Below are positions 1-6,194 of a DNA stretch of 21,686 nt, piece by piece (the stretch's first letter is position 1; each line of letters starts with the position of its first letter). Where the stretch lies: contig JAZNWU010000032.1 of NCBI GenBank assembly GCA_045593555.1, positions 1-21,686 on the forward strand, read 5' to 3'. The notes beneath the pieces are model-generated. The model was not told the origin of the DNA. It saw only the letters and a program-made list of their open reading frames with translations, and did not search any database. Both the position numbers and the translations under genes were made by a program. This DNA comes from Fimenecus sp045593555 (GTDB lineage: Bacteria; Bacillota; Clostridia; Oscillospirales; Acutalibacteraceae).

Positions 1-421
1 TTGTGATTCCACTCCCCAATTGTGCGGAATTTTCCATATCATAGTAAACAGGATATTCAAGCTGTTTTCCGTCAAGCCATGACAAAACTGTCTCAGCATC
101 TTTTTCTGATTCCTCAACTGTAGTGGCGTAAGTGTAAAAATAACAGCCTACATTCAGACCTGCATTTTTCGCATTTTTATAATTCTCTTCAAAATATGTA
201 TCTTTTCCCTTGCCTGTGCCAATTCTTAATATTGCAAAGGTATTACCGTCATTTTTTACCTTCTGCCAATCGATTTTTCCCTGCCATGATGAAACATCAA
301 TGCCATACGCTAATATGCCGTTACCGTCACCTGCACCTGATGCAAAGCCTTCTGTTATTCCGAAAGCCGAAAGCATTAATATCAGAGACATAATCAACGA
401 TAAAAATTTTTTGTATTTCAT
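1..421 (-). CDS. GH25 family lysozyme (secreted muramidase), 5' part only
   Basis: Reading the minus strand from the ATG at 421-419 gives at least 140 residues, open at the window edge, so the 3' end is missing. Residues 1 to about 27 form a signal peptide (MKYKK, then a hydrophobic core, then a GFAS cleavage region). The mature part starts the GH25 fold: GIDVSSWQG (Asp42) and, near the break, EYPVYYDMEN with the DxE pair Asp128/Glu130, which hold the expected catalytic acids of this family. The stretch FEENYKNAKNAGLNVGCYFY between them is also typical. GH25 enzymes cut the beta-1,4 bond between MurNAc and GlcNAc in peptidoglycan; here it should act outside the membrane in wall turnover or lysis of other cells. 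A GAGGTAA ribosome site lies just upstream (about 428-433 on the complement) and a consensus promoter further up. It is divergent from groES. Any C-terminal wall-binding domain would lie outside the window. Confidence 0.9.
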   Translation of the reverse strand, partial: MKYKKFLSLIMSLILMLSAFGITEGFASGAGDGNGILAYGIDVSSWQGKIDWQKVKNDGNTFAILRIGTGKGKDTYFEENYKNAKNAGLNVGCYFYTYATTVEESEKDAETVLSWLDGKQLEYPVYYDMENSAQLGSGIT

Positions 422-453
422 GTGTATTACCTCACAGAATTTGCTGTATATCT

Positions 454-482
454 ATTATATATGTGCCATTATATCATGTCAA
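454..482 (-). promoter_or_regulatory. Sigma-A promoter of the GH25 lysozyme gene
   Basis: On the minus strand TTGACA (482-477) is followed after exactly 17 bases by TATAAT (459-454). Both hexamers are perfect. Transcription should start near 447, giving a leader of about 25 bases. Confidence 0.8.
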
Positions 483-546
483 TGGCAAACATAGTGTTAA
501 TTTATGGAAAAGTTTATTACATATTTGTAAACATTTAAAAATACCC

Positions 547-574
547 TTGATTTTTTCCAAAAATAGGCTAAAAT
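547..574 (+). promoter_or_regulatory. Sigma-A promoter of groES-groEL
   Basis: TTGATT (547-552), a 16-base spacer and TAAAAT (569-574). The predicted start lies near 581, so the CIRCE operator covers the transcription start, as is usual for HrcA-controlled promoters. Confidence 0.65.
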
Positions 575-579
575 ATATT

Positions 580-606
580 TTAGCACTCAAAGTTCCCGAG
601 TGCTAA
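580..606 (+). promoter_or_regulatory. CIRCE element (HrcA operator)
   Basis: TTAGCACTC (580-588), nine bases, GAGTGCTAA (598-606): a perfect match to the CIRCE inverted repeat, extended by two further A/T pairs on each side. HrcA binds it as a dimer and represses the groE operon until heat shock titrates GroEL. No hrcA gene is in the window. Confidence 0.96.
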
Positions 607-651
607 AAATTAATTTGTTTTATTTTCATTACTTACAGGAGGTAATTTATT

Positions 652-936
652 ATGACACTCAGACCCCTTTCAGACAAGGTTGTTGTAAAGCTTGTCGAGA
701 TGGAAGAAACTACAAACAGCGGAATCATTCTTGCATCTGCTTCACAGGAGAAACCTCAGGTTGCAGAAGTTGTAGCTGTTGGCCCCGGCGGAATTGTTGA
801 CGGTAACGAGGTTGTTATGACAGTTAAAGTCGGCGACAAGGTTATCACAAGCAAGTACGCAGGAACAGAAGTTAAACTTAACAAAGAAGAGTATACAATC
901 GTTCGTCAGAGCGACATTCTTGCAATTGTAGAATAA
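652..936 (+). CDS. groES: Co-chaperonin GroES (Cpn10)
   Basis: This 94-residue protein has the normal GroES length and caps the GroEL cavity during ATP-driven folding in the cytosol. The N-terminus LRPLSDKVVVK is diagnostic. It is followed by the mobile loop (ETTNSGIILASASQEKPQ) that contacts GroEL, the turn VAVGPGG, and the C-terminal strands KYAGTEV and ILAIVE. The ATG at 652 has an AGGAGG site at about 638, whereas an earlier out-of-frame ATG at 600 lies inside the CIRCE. groEL follows 18 bases downstream with its own AGGAGG (938-943). The pair forms one heat-inducible operon under the CIRCE. Nothing about it is unusual. Confidence 0.97.
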   Translation: MTLRPLSDKVVVKLVEMEETTNSGIILASASQEKPQVAEVVAVGPGGIVDGNEVVMTVKVGDKVITSKYAGTEVKLNKEEYTIVRQSDILAIVE

Positions 937-954
937 TAGGAGGAACAGACGATT

Positions 955-2592
955 ATGGCAAAACAGATTATTTACGGCGAAGAAGCCAGAAAAGCATTAC
1001 AGAACGGTATTGACAAACTGAGCAATACAGTTAAAATCACACTCGGCCCCAAAGGCAGAAACGTAGTTCTTGACAAAAAATATGGCGCTCCCCTCATCAC
1101 AAATGACGGCGTTACAATCGCAAAAGAAGTTGAACTTGAGGACGCATTTGAAAATATGGGTGCACAGCTTGTTAAAGAAGTTGCAACAAAGACAAACGAT
1201 GTTGCAGGTGACGGTACAACAACAGCTACACTTTTAGCTCAGGCTCTTGTTCGCGAGGGTATGAAGAACGTTGCTGCGGGTGCTAACCCAATGGTTGTTA
1301 AAAAGGGTATGAAAGCAGCTGTTGATGCAGTCGTTGACGAAGTACTTAAGAATGCAAAGCCTGTTGCTTCTTCAGAAGATATTGCAAGAGTTGCAACAGT
1401 TTCTGCTGCTGACGAATTTGTTGGTGAACTTATTGCTGATGCTATGGCAAAGGTTACAGCAGATGGCGTTATCACAATTGAAGAATCAAAGACAAGCGAA
1501 ACATATTCTGATGTTGTTGAAGGTATGCAGTTTGACCGCGGTTACATCTCACCATATATGGTAACAGATACAGATAAGATGGAAGCAGTTATCGACGATG
1601 CACTTATCCTTATTACAGATAAGAAAATCGGTAACATTCAGGAAATTCTTCCACTTCTTGAACAGATTGTACAGTCAGGTAAAAAGCTTGTTATCGTTGC
1701 TGAAGATGTTGAAGGCGAAGCACTTTCAACTCTCCTTGTAAACAAACTTCGTGGTACATTCACTTGTGTTGCTGTTAAAGCACCAGGTTTTGGTGACAGA
1801 AGAAAAGAAATGCTTCAGGATATTGCAATCCTTACAGGCGGTCAGGTTATCACATCTGATTTAGGTCTTGAACTTAAAGATACACAGCTTATGCAGTTAG
1901 GTCGTGCAAAGCAGGTTAAGATTTCAAAGGAAAATACAATCATTGTTGACGGTGCAGGTGACCAGGATGCAATCAAGGGCAGAATCGGACAGATTAAAGC
2001 ACAGATTGCTGAAACAACATCAGATTTCGACCGTGAAAAGCTTCAGGAAAGACTTGCAAAGCTTGCAGGTGGTGTTGCAGTTATCCGTGTTGGTGCTGCT
2101 ACTGAAACAGAAATGAAAGAAAAGAAACTCCGTATCGAAGATGCTCTTGCTGCAACAAAGGCTGCTGTTGAAGAAGGCACAGTTGCAGGTGGTGGCGTTG
2201 CTCTCCTCGGTGCAATTAAGGCTTGTGAAGTACTCCTCGACACAGAAGATGCAGATTTCAAGACAGGTGTTAAGATTGTTCTTAAGGCTATTGAAGAACC
2301 TGTTCGTCAGATTGCAGCAAATGCAGGTCTTGAAGGCTCAGTTATCGTAAACGAAATCGTTAATGCAAATAAGGTTGGTTACGGCTTCAACTTCGCAACA
2401 AGCGAATATGTTGATATGTTTGAAGCAGGTATCCTTGACCCTGCAAAGGTAACTCGTTCAGCACTTCAGAACGCATCTTCAGTTGCTGCAATGGTACTTA
2501 CAACAGAATCTCTTGTAGCAGATATTCCTGACCCACAGGCTGAAGCAGCTGCTGCAGCAGCAATGGCTCAGGCAGGCGGCGGAATGTATTAA
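955..2592 (+). CDS. groEL: Chaperonin GroEL (Cpn60)
   Basis: A 545-residue group I chaperonin of full length. The N-terminal equatorial domain carries LGPKGRNV (about 30-37), which contacts nucleotide, and GDGTTTATLL (85-94), with the Asp86 that coordinates Mg-ATP. The apical domain spans about 190-375 and includes the RGYISPYMVT region. The second equatorial half contains EEGTVAGGGVALL near residue 400 and the DPAKVTRSALQNA motif. The protein ends in a short Gly-rich tail, AQAGGGMY, in place of the GGM repeats of many bacteria. GroEL forms two stacked heptameric rings and folds cytosolic proteins with GroES. The start is set by the AGGAGG at 938-943. Transcription probably ends in the hairpins at 2635-2674. 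Confidence 0.98.
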   Translation: MAKQIIYGEEARKALQNGIDKLSNTVKITLGPKGRNVVLDKKYGAPLITNDGVTIAKEVELEDAFENMGAQLVKEVATKTNDVAGDGTTTATLLAQALVREGMKNVAAGANPMVVKKGMKAAVDAVVDEVLKNAKPVASSEDIARVATVSAADEFVGELIADAMAKVTADGVITIEESKTSETYSDVVEGMQFDRGYISPYMVTDTDKMEAVIDDALILITDKKIGNIQEILPLLEQIVQSGKKLVIVAEDVEGEALSTLLVNKLRGTFTCVAVKAPGFGDRRKEMLQDIAILTGGQVITSDLGLELKDTQLMQLGRAKQVKISKENTIIVDGAGDQDAIKGRIGQIKAQIAETTSDFDREKLQERLAKLAGGVAVIRVGAATETEMKEKKLRIEDALAATKAAVEEGTVAGGGVALLGAIKACEVLLDTEDADFKTGVKIVLKAIEEPVRQIAANAGLEGSVIVNEIVNANKVGYGFNFATSEYVDMFEAGILDPAKVTRSALQNASSVAAMVLTTESLVADIPDPQAEAAAAAAMAQAGGGMY

Positions 2593-2634
2593 TAAGTGCA
2601 AAACGCAAAATGCAAAGTGCAAAATGATTTTCTC

Positions 2635-2674
2635 GGCTCCCCTGAAAGGGGAGCTGTCTTTTTGTAAAAAAGAC
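2635..2674 (+). repeat. Two-hairpin repeat (type A), probable groE terminator
   Basis: Hairpin 1: GGCTCCCCT (2635-2643), loop GAA, AGGGGAGCT (2647-2655), nine pairs with one G-U. It is followed at once by hairpin 2: GTCTTTTT (2656-2663) and AAAAAGAC (2667-2674), then TGAGGGG. Hairpin 1 plus the T-run of hairpin 2 looks like an intrinsic terminator for groEL. The unit resembles REP-like intergenic repeats that I recall from Clostridia genomes; that comparison is from memory. Confidence 0.7.
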
Positions 2675-2683
2675 TGAGGGGTT

Positions 2684-2713
2684 TGTCATTCTGAGCGTAT
2701 GCGAAGAATCTCT
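2684..2713 (+). repeat. Single arm of the TGTCATTCTGAG repeat
   Basis: TGTCATTCTGAGCG, a TATG insertion, then CGAAGAATCTCT. The same two blocks form the left arm of the palindromic element at 21579-21665. Here the matching right arm is absent, so this is a solo or decayed copy. Confidence 0.75.
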
Positions 2714-2716
2714 CTG

Positions 2717-2766
2717 CCTTCTCCTTGAGGAGAAGGTGGATTTTGCGAAGCAAAAGACGGATGAGG
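2717..2766 (+). repeat. Two-hairpin repeat (type B)
   Basis: Hairpin 1: CCTTCTCC (2717-2724), loop TTGA, GGAGAAGG (2729-2736). Hairpin 2: TTTTGC (2741-2746), loop GAA, GCAAAA (2750-2755), followed by GACGGATGAGG. The order (pyrimidine-rich hairpin, short linker, A/T hairpin, GAC...GAGG) mirrors type A at 2635-2681, although the stem sequences differ. Confidence 0.65.
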
Positions 2767-2776
2767 TGGAATGTTA

Positions 2777-2805
2777 TTGCATTTATTCCAATTCGGGTAT
2801 ATAAT
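2777..2805 (+). promoter_or_regulatory. Sigma-A promoter of the NifX-like gene
   Basis: TTGCAT (2777-2782), 17 bases, TATAAT (2800-2805); a second TATAAT lies ten bases further on. The start would fall near 2812, just before the AGGAG at 2821-2825. Confidence 0.65.
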
Positions 2806-2833
2806 TAATATATAATCCAAAGGAGTTGATATT

Positions 2834-3217
2834 ATGAAAATCGCAGTAACTTATGAAAATGAACAGGTATTTCAGCATTTCGGTCACACAGAACAGTTTA
2901 AAATTTATGAAGTGCAGAATGATGAAATCGTAAGTATGAATATTGTAAACACAAACGGTAGCGGTCACGGTGCATTGTCAGGCTTTTTAAAGGACAACGG
3001 CGTTGATGTACTTATCTGTGGCGGTATCGGTGGTGGTGCACAGAACGCACTTAACGAAGCAGGCATCAAATGGTTCGGTGGAGTAAAAGGGGATTGCAAC
3101 AGTGCAGTTATCTCATACCTTGTGGGAAAACTCGACTATGACCCGGATGCTAAATGCGACCACCACGACCATGAACACGGCGAAGGTCATACCTGTGGCG
3201 AACACGGCTGTAAATAA
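2834..3217 (+). CDS. NifX/NifB-type iron-molybdenum cofactor domain protein with His-rich tail
   Basis: 127 residues. Residues 1 to about 103 match the dinitrogenase iron-molybdenum cofactor family (PF02579): MKIAVTYENEQVFQHFGHTEQF at the start, SGHGALSGFLKDNGVDVLIC, and the Gly-rich GGIGGGAQNALNEAGIK loop. The tail, from about 107, is very rich in His, Cys and acidic residues (DHHDHEHGEGHTCGEHGC) and should bind metal ions. Stand-alone proteins of this family are common in anaerobes without nitrogenase, and their role is usually unknown, perhaps metal or Fe-S cluster carriage. No nif gene is nearby. It has its own promoter and an AGGAG site at 2821-2825, and a hairpin terminator follows. The family is clear; the function is not. 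Confidence 0.85.
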   Translation: MKIAVTYENEQVFQHFGHTEQFKIYEVQNDEIVSMNIVNTNGSGHGALSGFLKDNGVDVLICGGIGGGAQNALNEAGIKWFGGVKGDCNSAVISYLVGKLDYDPDAKCDHHDHEHGEGHTCGEHGCK

Positions 3218-3255
3218 TTCACAATTTCTAATGCGTAATTCGTAATTATTGTACA
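3218..3255 (+). repeat. Degenerate AATTCGTAATT direct repeats
   Basis: After the stop codon lie imperfect repeats of about ten bases: AATTCACAATT, CTAATGCGTAATT and CGTAATTATTG. A similar run of degenerate TGCAAAA units follows groEL at 2597-2625. Both look like small, decaying intergenic repeats. Confidence 0.45.
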
Positions 3256-3270
3256 TATGAAATTTTGTAG

Positions 3271-3297
3271 GGGCGATTCACGAATCGCCCGTTTTTT
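3271..3297 (+). terminator. Intrinsic terminator within a GGGGCGATTC repeat
   Basis: GGGCGATTC (3271-3279), loop AC, GAATCGCCC (3282-3290), then G and six T. It fits as the terminator of the NifX-like gene. The GTAGGGGCGATTC wording is one I recall as a dispersed repeat in gut Firmicutes. Confidence 0.8.
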
Positions 3298-3330
3298 ATA
3301 TATTATTTTCTGTATTTCAATAAAATTTTA

Positions 3331-3359
3331 TTGACAAACGATAAAAATGGTGCTATTTT
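3331..3359 (+). promoter_or_regulatory. Sigma-A promoter of the DUF2975/HTH operon
   Basis: TTGACA (3331-3336), 17 bases, TATTTT (3354-3359), preceded by TGC, which makes an extended -10. TATAAT at 3359-3364 is an alternative -10 but would need a 22-base spacer. Confidence 0.6.
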
Positions 3360-3393
3360 ATAATCAAGAAATGAATTTTAAGGAGAGGTTTTT

Positions 3394-3837
3394 ATGAAAA
3401 TAGAAAACAAATCTATTATTTTATCACTTGTTTTTACTTCGCTATTTGCATTGGCAATGATATTTCTTACTTTCTCAATACCTTGGTTTGTACCGTTCCT
3501 GTGTGAATTATTAAAGCACGAAAATGATGTCACCTTTATGATGGTTGTTGCATATCTTGCAGTTCCTGCAGGTTGGGGAGCAGTAGTTTTGCTATACAGA
3601 ATTCTATTTAATATCAATAAGAAAAAAGTGTTTATAAATGACAATGTTAAATTTTTAAACATTCTTTCATATTTGTGCCTTTATGTAGGTATTGTGAGTG
3701 CTGTGGCTTCTTCAAGATATGTGGCTTTTGTATTTGTATCAATTTCAGCATTTTTTATTGGACTTATTATCCGTATTGTTCGTAATATAATTGAAGAAGC
3801 AATAAAACTTAAAGAAGAAAACGAACTTACAATATGA
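3394..3837 (+). CDS. DUF2975 family membrane protein
   Basis: 147 residues with four predicted membrane segments (about 10-32, 47-66, 86-105 and 110-128). The ending RIVRNIIEEAIKLKEENELTI and the order of helices match the DUF2975 (YoaS-like) family, which is normally encoded next to a small YozG-type helix-turn-helix protein, as here. The biochemical role of DUF2975 is unknown; pairing with the regulator suggests a membrane sensor or a regulated membrane component. The ATG at 3394 has an AGGAGAGG site just upstream. The stop at 3835-3837 is shared with the GAGGT ribosome site of the HTH gene, so the two are translationally linked. It is the first gene of a run to 5748. Confidence 0.85.
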   Translation: MKIENKSIILSLVFTSLFALAMIFLTFSIPWFVPFLCELLKHENDVTFMMVVAYLAVPAGWGAVVLLYRILFNINKKKVFINDNVKFLNILSYLCLYVGIVSAVASSRYVAFVFVSISAFFIGLIIRIVRNIIEEAIKLKEENELTI

Positions 3838-3847
3838 GGTAATAAAA

Positions 3848-4054
3848 ATGGCAATTAAAATAAATCTTGATGTGGTGCTTGCAAAAGCAAAAATGTCTTC
3901 GGGTGAATTGGCTGAACGCATAGGAATAACACAGGCAAATTTATCAATTCTTAAAACAGGAAAAGCAAAGGCTGTCCGTTTCTCGACTCTTGAAGCAATC
4001 TGTCGTGAACTTAACTGTCAACCAGGTGATATTTTAGAATACGAGGAGGATTAG
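3848..4054 (+). CDS. Small Xre-type helix-turn-helix regulator (YozG-like)
   Basis: 68 residues that consist of one Cro/C1-type HTH domain. Helices 2 and 3 are SSGELAERIGIT and QANLSILKTGKAKAVRFSTL, followed by LEAICRELNCQPGDILEYEED, the usual ending of the YozG/HTH_26 group. It should bind DNA as a dimer. With DUF2975 immediately upstream (10-base gap, ribosome site overlapping the DUF2975 stop) the pair is a well-known conserved couple. Which promoter it acts on is not shown; autoregulation of 3331-3359 is the simplest idea. No obvious inverted repeat lies at that promoter. Confidence 0.9.
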   Translation: MAIKINLDVVLAKAKMSSGELAERIGITQANLSILKTGKAKAVRFSTLEAICRELNCQPGDILEYEED

Positions 4055-4055
4055 T

Positions 4056-4514
4056 ATGCTGATTCTAATTATTGTCATAATTATTGCATCTTTATTATTT
4101 ACTGTACCTGTATCGGACGAATTCTATACAGATGCAGTAATTAATTCAGTTGGTGTTGCTGTTTCTGAGGATTACCATCAATATGGCTGGTGGCAAGATT
4201 ATACAATTTATGCAAAATATACTTTTGAAAAGCCTGAATATGAAAACAACGTTTATTTAGAAAAAATGACTAATGCAGACATAAAAGAATTCAATCTCTT
4301 TCTTGAAAATTTTGAAGAATGGGTTTCAATTGCTAAAGGTGATACAGGTGGGTTAGACCTTGTCAAAAATTATGACTTTGAAAAATCGATAATTTCAACT
4401 GAAGATTACTTCTATATTGACAGCAATGATGACCTTGACAAATTTGTTTCTTACGATTTGTATTTCTATGACACCGAAACGGAAATCTTGTACTATTTCC
4501 ATAATAACATTTAA
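4056..4514 (+). CDS. Hypothetical membrane-anchored protein
   Basis: 152 residues, family not recognised. Residues 1-18 are a strong hydrophobic segment (LILIIVIIIASLLFTVPV) that could be an uncleaved anchor or signal peptide. The rest is soluble, acidic and rich in Tyr and Phe, and presumably lies outside the membrane. There is no Cys, so it is not a lipoprotein. The ATG at 4056 starts two bases after the stop of the HTH gene, and its GAGGAGG ribosome site is inside that gene, so it belongs to the same operon. The base composition is very AT-rich, unlike groEL or recA. It may be a partner of the DUF2975 protein, but this rests only on position. Confidence 0.75.
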   Translation: MLILIIVIIIASLLFTVPVSDEFYTDAVINSVGVAVSEDYHQYGWWQDYTIYAKYTFEKPEYENNVYLEKMTNADIKEFNLFLENFEEWVSIAKGDTGGLDLVKNYDFEKSIISTEDYFYIDSNDDLDKFVSYDLYFYDTETEILYYFHNNI

Positions 4515-4533
4515 TTTGTAAGGAGGCGTAATT

Positions 4534-5748
4534 ATGAAAAAATCATGTTCACAAAAATTATCAAATATTTTCTTTCATATTCTATTGATTGTTTCCTGCT
4601 ACATAGCATCATGTTCTCAATTTGCACCTTGGGATGATTATGCCTCATTATTGAATACATTAAGCTATGCTTTGATTTTTCTTTCAGGATTTTTTCATCA
4701 TATTTCATATAAATATAATTCGTTATGGTTTTTAAGCACAATAATACTTATTTTGTGTGGAATCACAGGAATTATCTATGCTGTTATCAATGAAGGAATG
4801 CTTGTAATTGAAATTGTTGTTTTTGTCATTTTGTTGATTCTTCACCTTGTTTCTTACGGAAAATTTGATGGTGAAATAAAAATTCATGAATTTGATGTTA
4901 AAACAGAAAATGGCAAATATGTAAAAGTATCTTTTAAAGAAAAAATACCCAACAGTTCAGTTGGAATAGATGTAAAAACCATATTAAAAGAATTTCTTAT
5001 AAGTATTTTAATATTGTTTATTGTTCTTGTGTTTTTAGCAGTTGCTTGGATGGTGCTGGTGGTAGTTGAGAGCAAAACAGATTATAAGAAAGAATTAAAG
5101 GATTTGCCTACTGAAATAGTATCACAAGAATATTTTGCTGAGTTTGATTCAAGTGACTATATAAGACTTGAATGGGATAGTTTATATATCGAGAAAGACA
5201 ACTGTTATTATAATAATGATGGAGAATATATTGTTGTATCAGAGCCAACAAGAATGATATCTGAAACAGGCAAAGCTACTGAAGGCACTTATTGGCAGAT
5301 AGGTGATAACAAAAACTTTATAACGAAGCTTGTTGATGAAGATTTTGGCAATTACACAAGAGCATATTATATGCGCAAGGATTGTGTTTTGCCAAATGAA
5401 AACAATAAAATTATAAAAGTAACAACTCGACATGATGGAGAGTTTAATTTCAGTGAAAAGCAAATTGGCTATATTAAAAATTTGATTAAAAACTTTGATA
5501 ATGATTTAATAGTCAAACCCGAAACCGATTTTTTAAATGAAAATGGCTTTTTAGATGGTTATGATTTAGTATTCTGTTTTGAAGGTTTTGATGATATTCG
5601 TCTTACTTGTTGCAGTATTGTAAAAGATAAGAATGGTCAATGGTGTTTTTATAAAGATTATTATCAATATAACGGAGAAGTTAGATTCTATGATTTAGAA
5701 GAACTTCCACAGGATATTTGTGATGCAATAAATGAATCTTTTAATTAA
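4534..5748 (+). CDS. Hypothetical polytopic membrane protein with soluble C-terminal domain
   Basis: 404 residues, family not recognised. The N-terminal 115 residues contain about four membrane helices (roughly 8-26, 40-58, 64-86 and 89-107). A soluble stretch with IHEFDVKTENGKYVKVSFKE follows, then a fifth helix near 150-177. Residues 180-404 form a soluble, acidic domain rich in Tyr, Asp and Asn, with no motif I can name. This suggests a membrane sensor or a membrane-tethered binding protein. The gene has a strong AGGAGG site (4521-4526), 19 bases after the preceding stop, and a bidirectional terminator just after it, so it is the last gene of the DUF2975 operon. Its very low GC could mean transfer or relaxed selection. 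Confidence 0.75.
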   Translation: MKKSCSQKLSNIFFHILLIVSCYIASCSQFAPWDDYASLLNTLSYALIFLSGFFHHISYKYNSLWFLSTIILILCGITGIIYAVINEGMLVIEIVVFVILLILHLVSYGKFDGEIKIHEFDVKTENGKYVKVSFKEKIPNSSVGIDVKTILKEFLISILILFIVLVFLAVAWMVLVVVESKTDYKKELKDLPTEIVSQEYFAEFDSSDYIRLEWDSLYIEKDNCYYNNDGEYIVVSEPTRMISETGKATEGTYWQIGDNKNFITKLVDEDFGNYTRAYYMRKDCVLPNENNKIIKVTTRHDGEFNFSEKQIGYIKNLIKNFDNDLIVKPETDFLNENGFLDGYDLVFCFEGFDDIRLTCCSIVKDKNGQWCFYKDYYQYNGEVRFYDLEELPQDICDAINESFN

Positions 5749-5760
5749 ATATAAAGAAAA

Positions 5761-5785
5761 AACGGACATCAAAACGATGTCCGTT
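5761..5785. terminator. Bidirectional intrinsic terminator
   Basis: AACGGACATC (5761-5770), loop AAAAC, GATGTCCGTT (5776-5785). T-rich tracts follow on the plus strand (AATTTTC) and on the minus strand (TTTTTTC), so it can end both the DUF2975 operon and the convergent rpmB. Confidence 0.85.
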
Positions 5786-5809
5786 AATTTTCATTCATTA
5801 GCTTAAGAA

Positions 5810-5998
5810 TTAAACTGCTCTTTCAACCTTACCTGAACGAAGGCAACGAGTGCAAGCATAAACTCTCTTAGGAGAGCCGTTAACAACTGCCTTAACTCTT
5901 CTAACGTTTGGCTTCCAAGTTCTGTTTGAACGTCTGTGTGAGTGAGAAACCTTAATACCGAAAGCTACGTCTTTACCACAATATTCGCATTTTGCCAT
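5810..5998 (-). CDS. rpmB: 50S ribosomal protein L28, zinc-binding form
   Basis: 62 residues, normal length. AKCEYCGKDVAFG, HSHRRSNRTWKPN and the ending ACTRCLRSGKVERAV identify L28. Cys4, Cys7, Cys49 and Cys52 make this the C-plus (zinc-ribbon) form; many bacteria also carry a Cys-less paralogue used under zinc shortage, which is not in the window. It binds the 23S rRNA of the large subunit. The ATG at 5998 has an AGGAGGTG site on the complement (about 6008-6015). It is monocistronic, divergent from recA, with its own promoter and the shared terminator at 5761-5785. Confidence 0.97.
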   Translation of the reverse strand: MAKCEYCGKDVAFGIKVSHSHRRSNRTWKPNVRRVKAVVNGSPKRVYACTRCLRSGKVERAV

Positions 5999-6054
5999 TT
6001 CAAAGGCACCTCCTTGTTTACGGGGATATAAATAATCAAATTACAACAAGAGAC

Positions 6055-6083
6055 ATTGTAACAGAAACTTTAACATTTTGCAA
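6055..6083 (-). promoter_or_regulatory. Sigma-A promoter of rpmB
   Basis: On the minus strand TTGCAA (6083-6078), 17 bases, TACAAT (6060-6055), with TGT directly before the -10 (extended -10). Confidence 0.7.
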
Positions 6084-6125
6084 GTCTTTTTTTGAAAATA
6101 TTTTAAATAAAATACAGAAAAGTAC

Positions 6126-6154
6126 TTGCAATTTAGAAATAAATAATATATAAT
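6126..6154 (+). promoter_or_regulatory. Sigma-A promoter of the recA operon
   Basis: TTGCAA (6126-6131), 17 bases, TATAAT (6149-6154). The start should be near 6161, immediately before the LexA-like box. Confidence 0.75.
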
Positions 6155-6163
6155 ACATTCAAA

Positions 6164-6177
6164 CGAACATTTGTGCG
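6164..6177 (+). promoter_or_regulatory. LexA (SOS) box candidate
   Basis: CGAAC (6164-6168), four bases, GTGCG (6173-6177). The Gram-positive SOS box is CGAAC-N4-GTTCG, so there is one mismatch. It lies over the predicted transcription start of recA, a usual place for LexA repression. Confidence 0.65.
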
Positions 6178-6194
6178 ATAGCGAGGTAATAAAA

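Noticed and set aside
196..494. Two plus-strand open frames of 65 and 94 codons
   Set aside because: They are antisense to the GH25 lysozyme gene, whose signal peptide, motifs, ribosome site and promoter are all on the minus strand.
2498..2968. Minus-strand open frames across the end of groEL and the NifX-like promoter
   Set aside because: No ribosome sites or family resemblance; they oppose well-supported genes and repeats.
6171..6194. Longer recA start at a TTG (6171)
   Set aside because: It lies inside the LexA-like box near the transcription start and has no ribosome site; the ATG at 6195 gives the normal RecA N-terminus.
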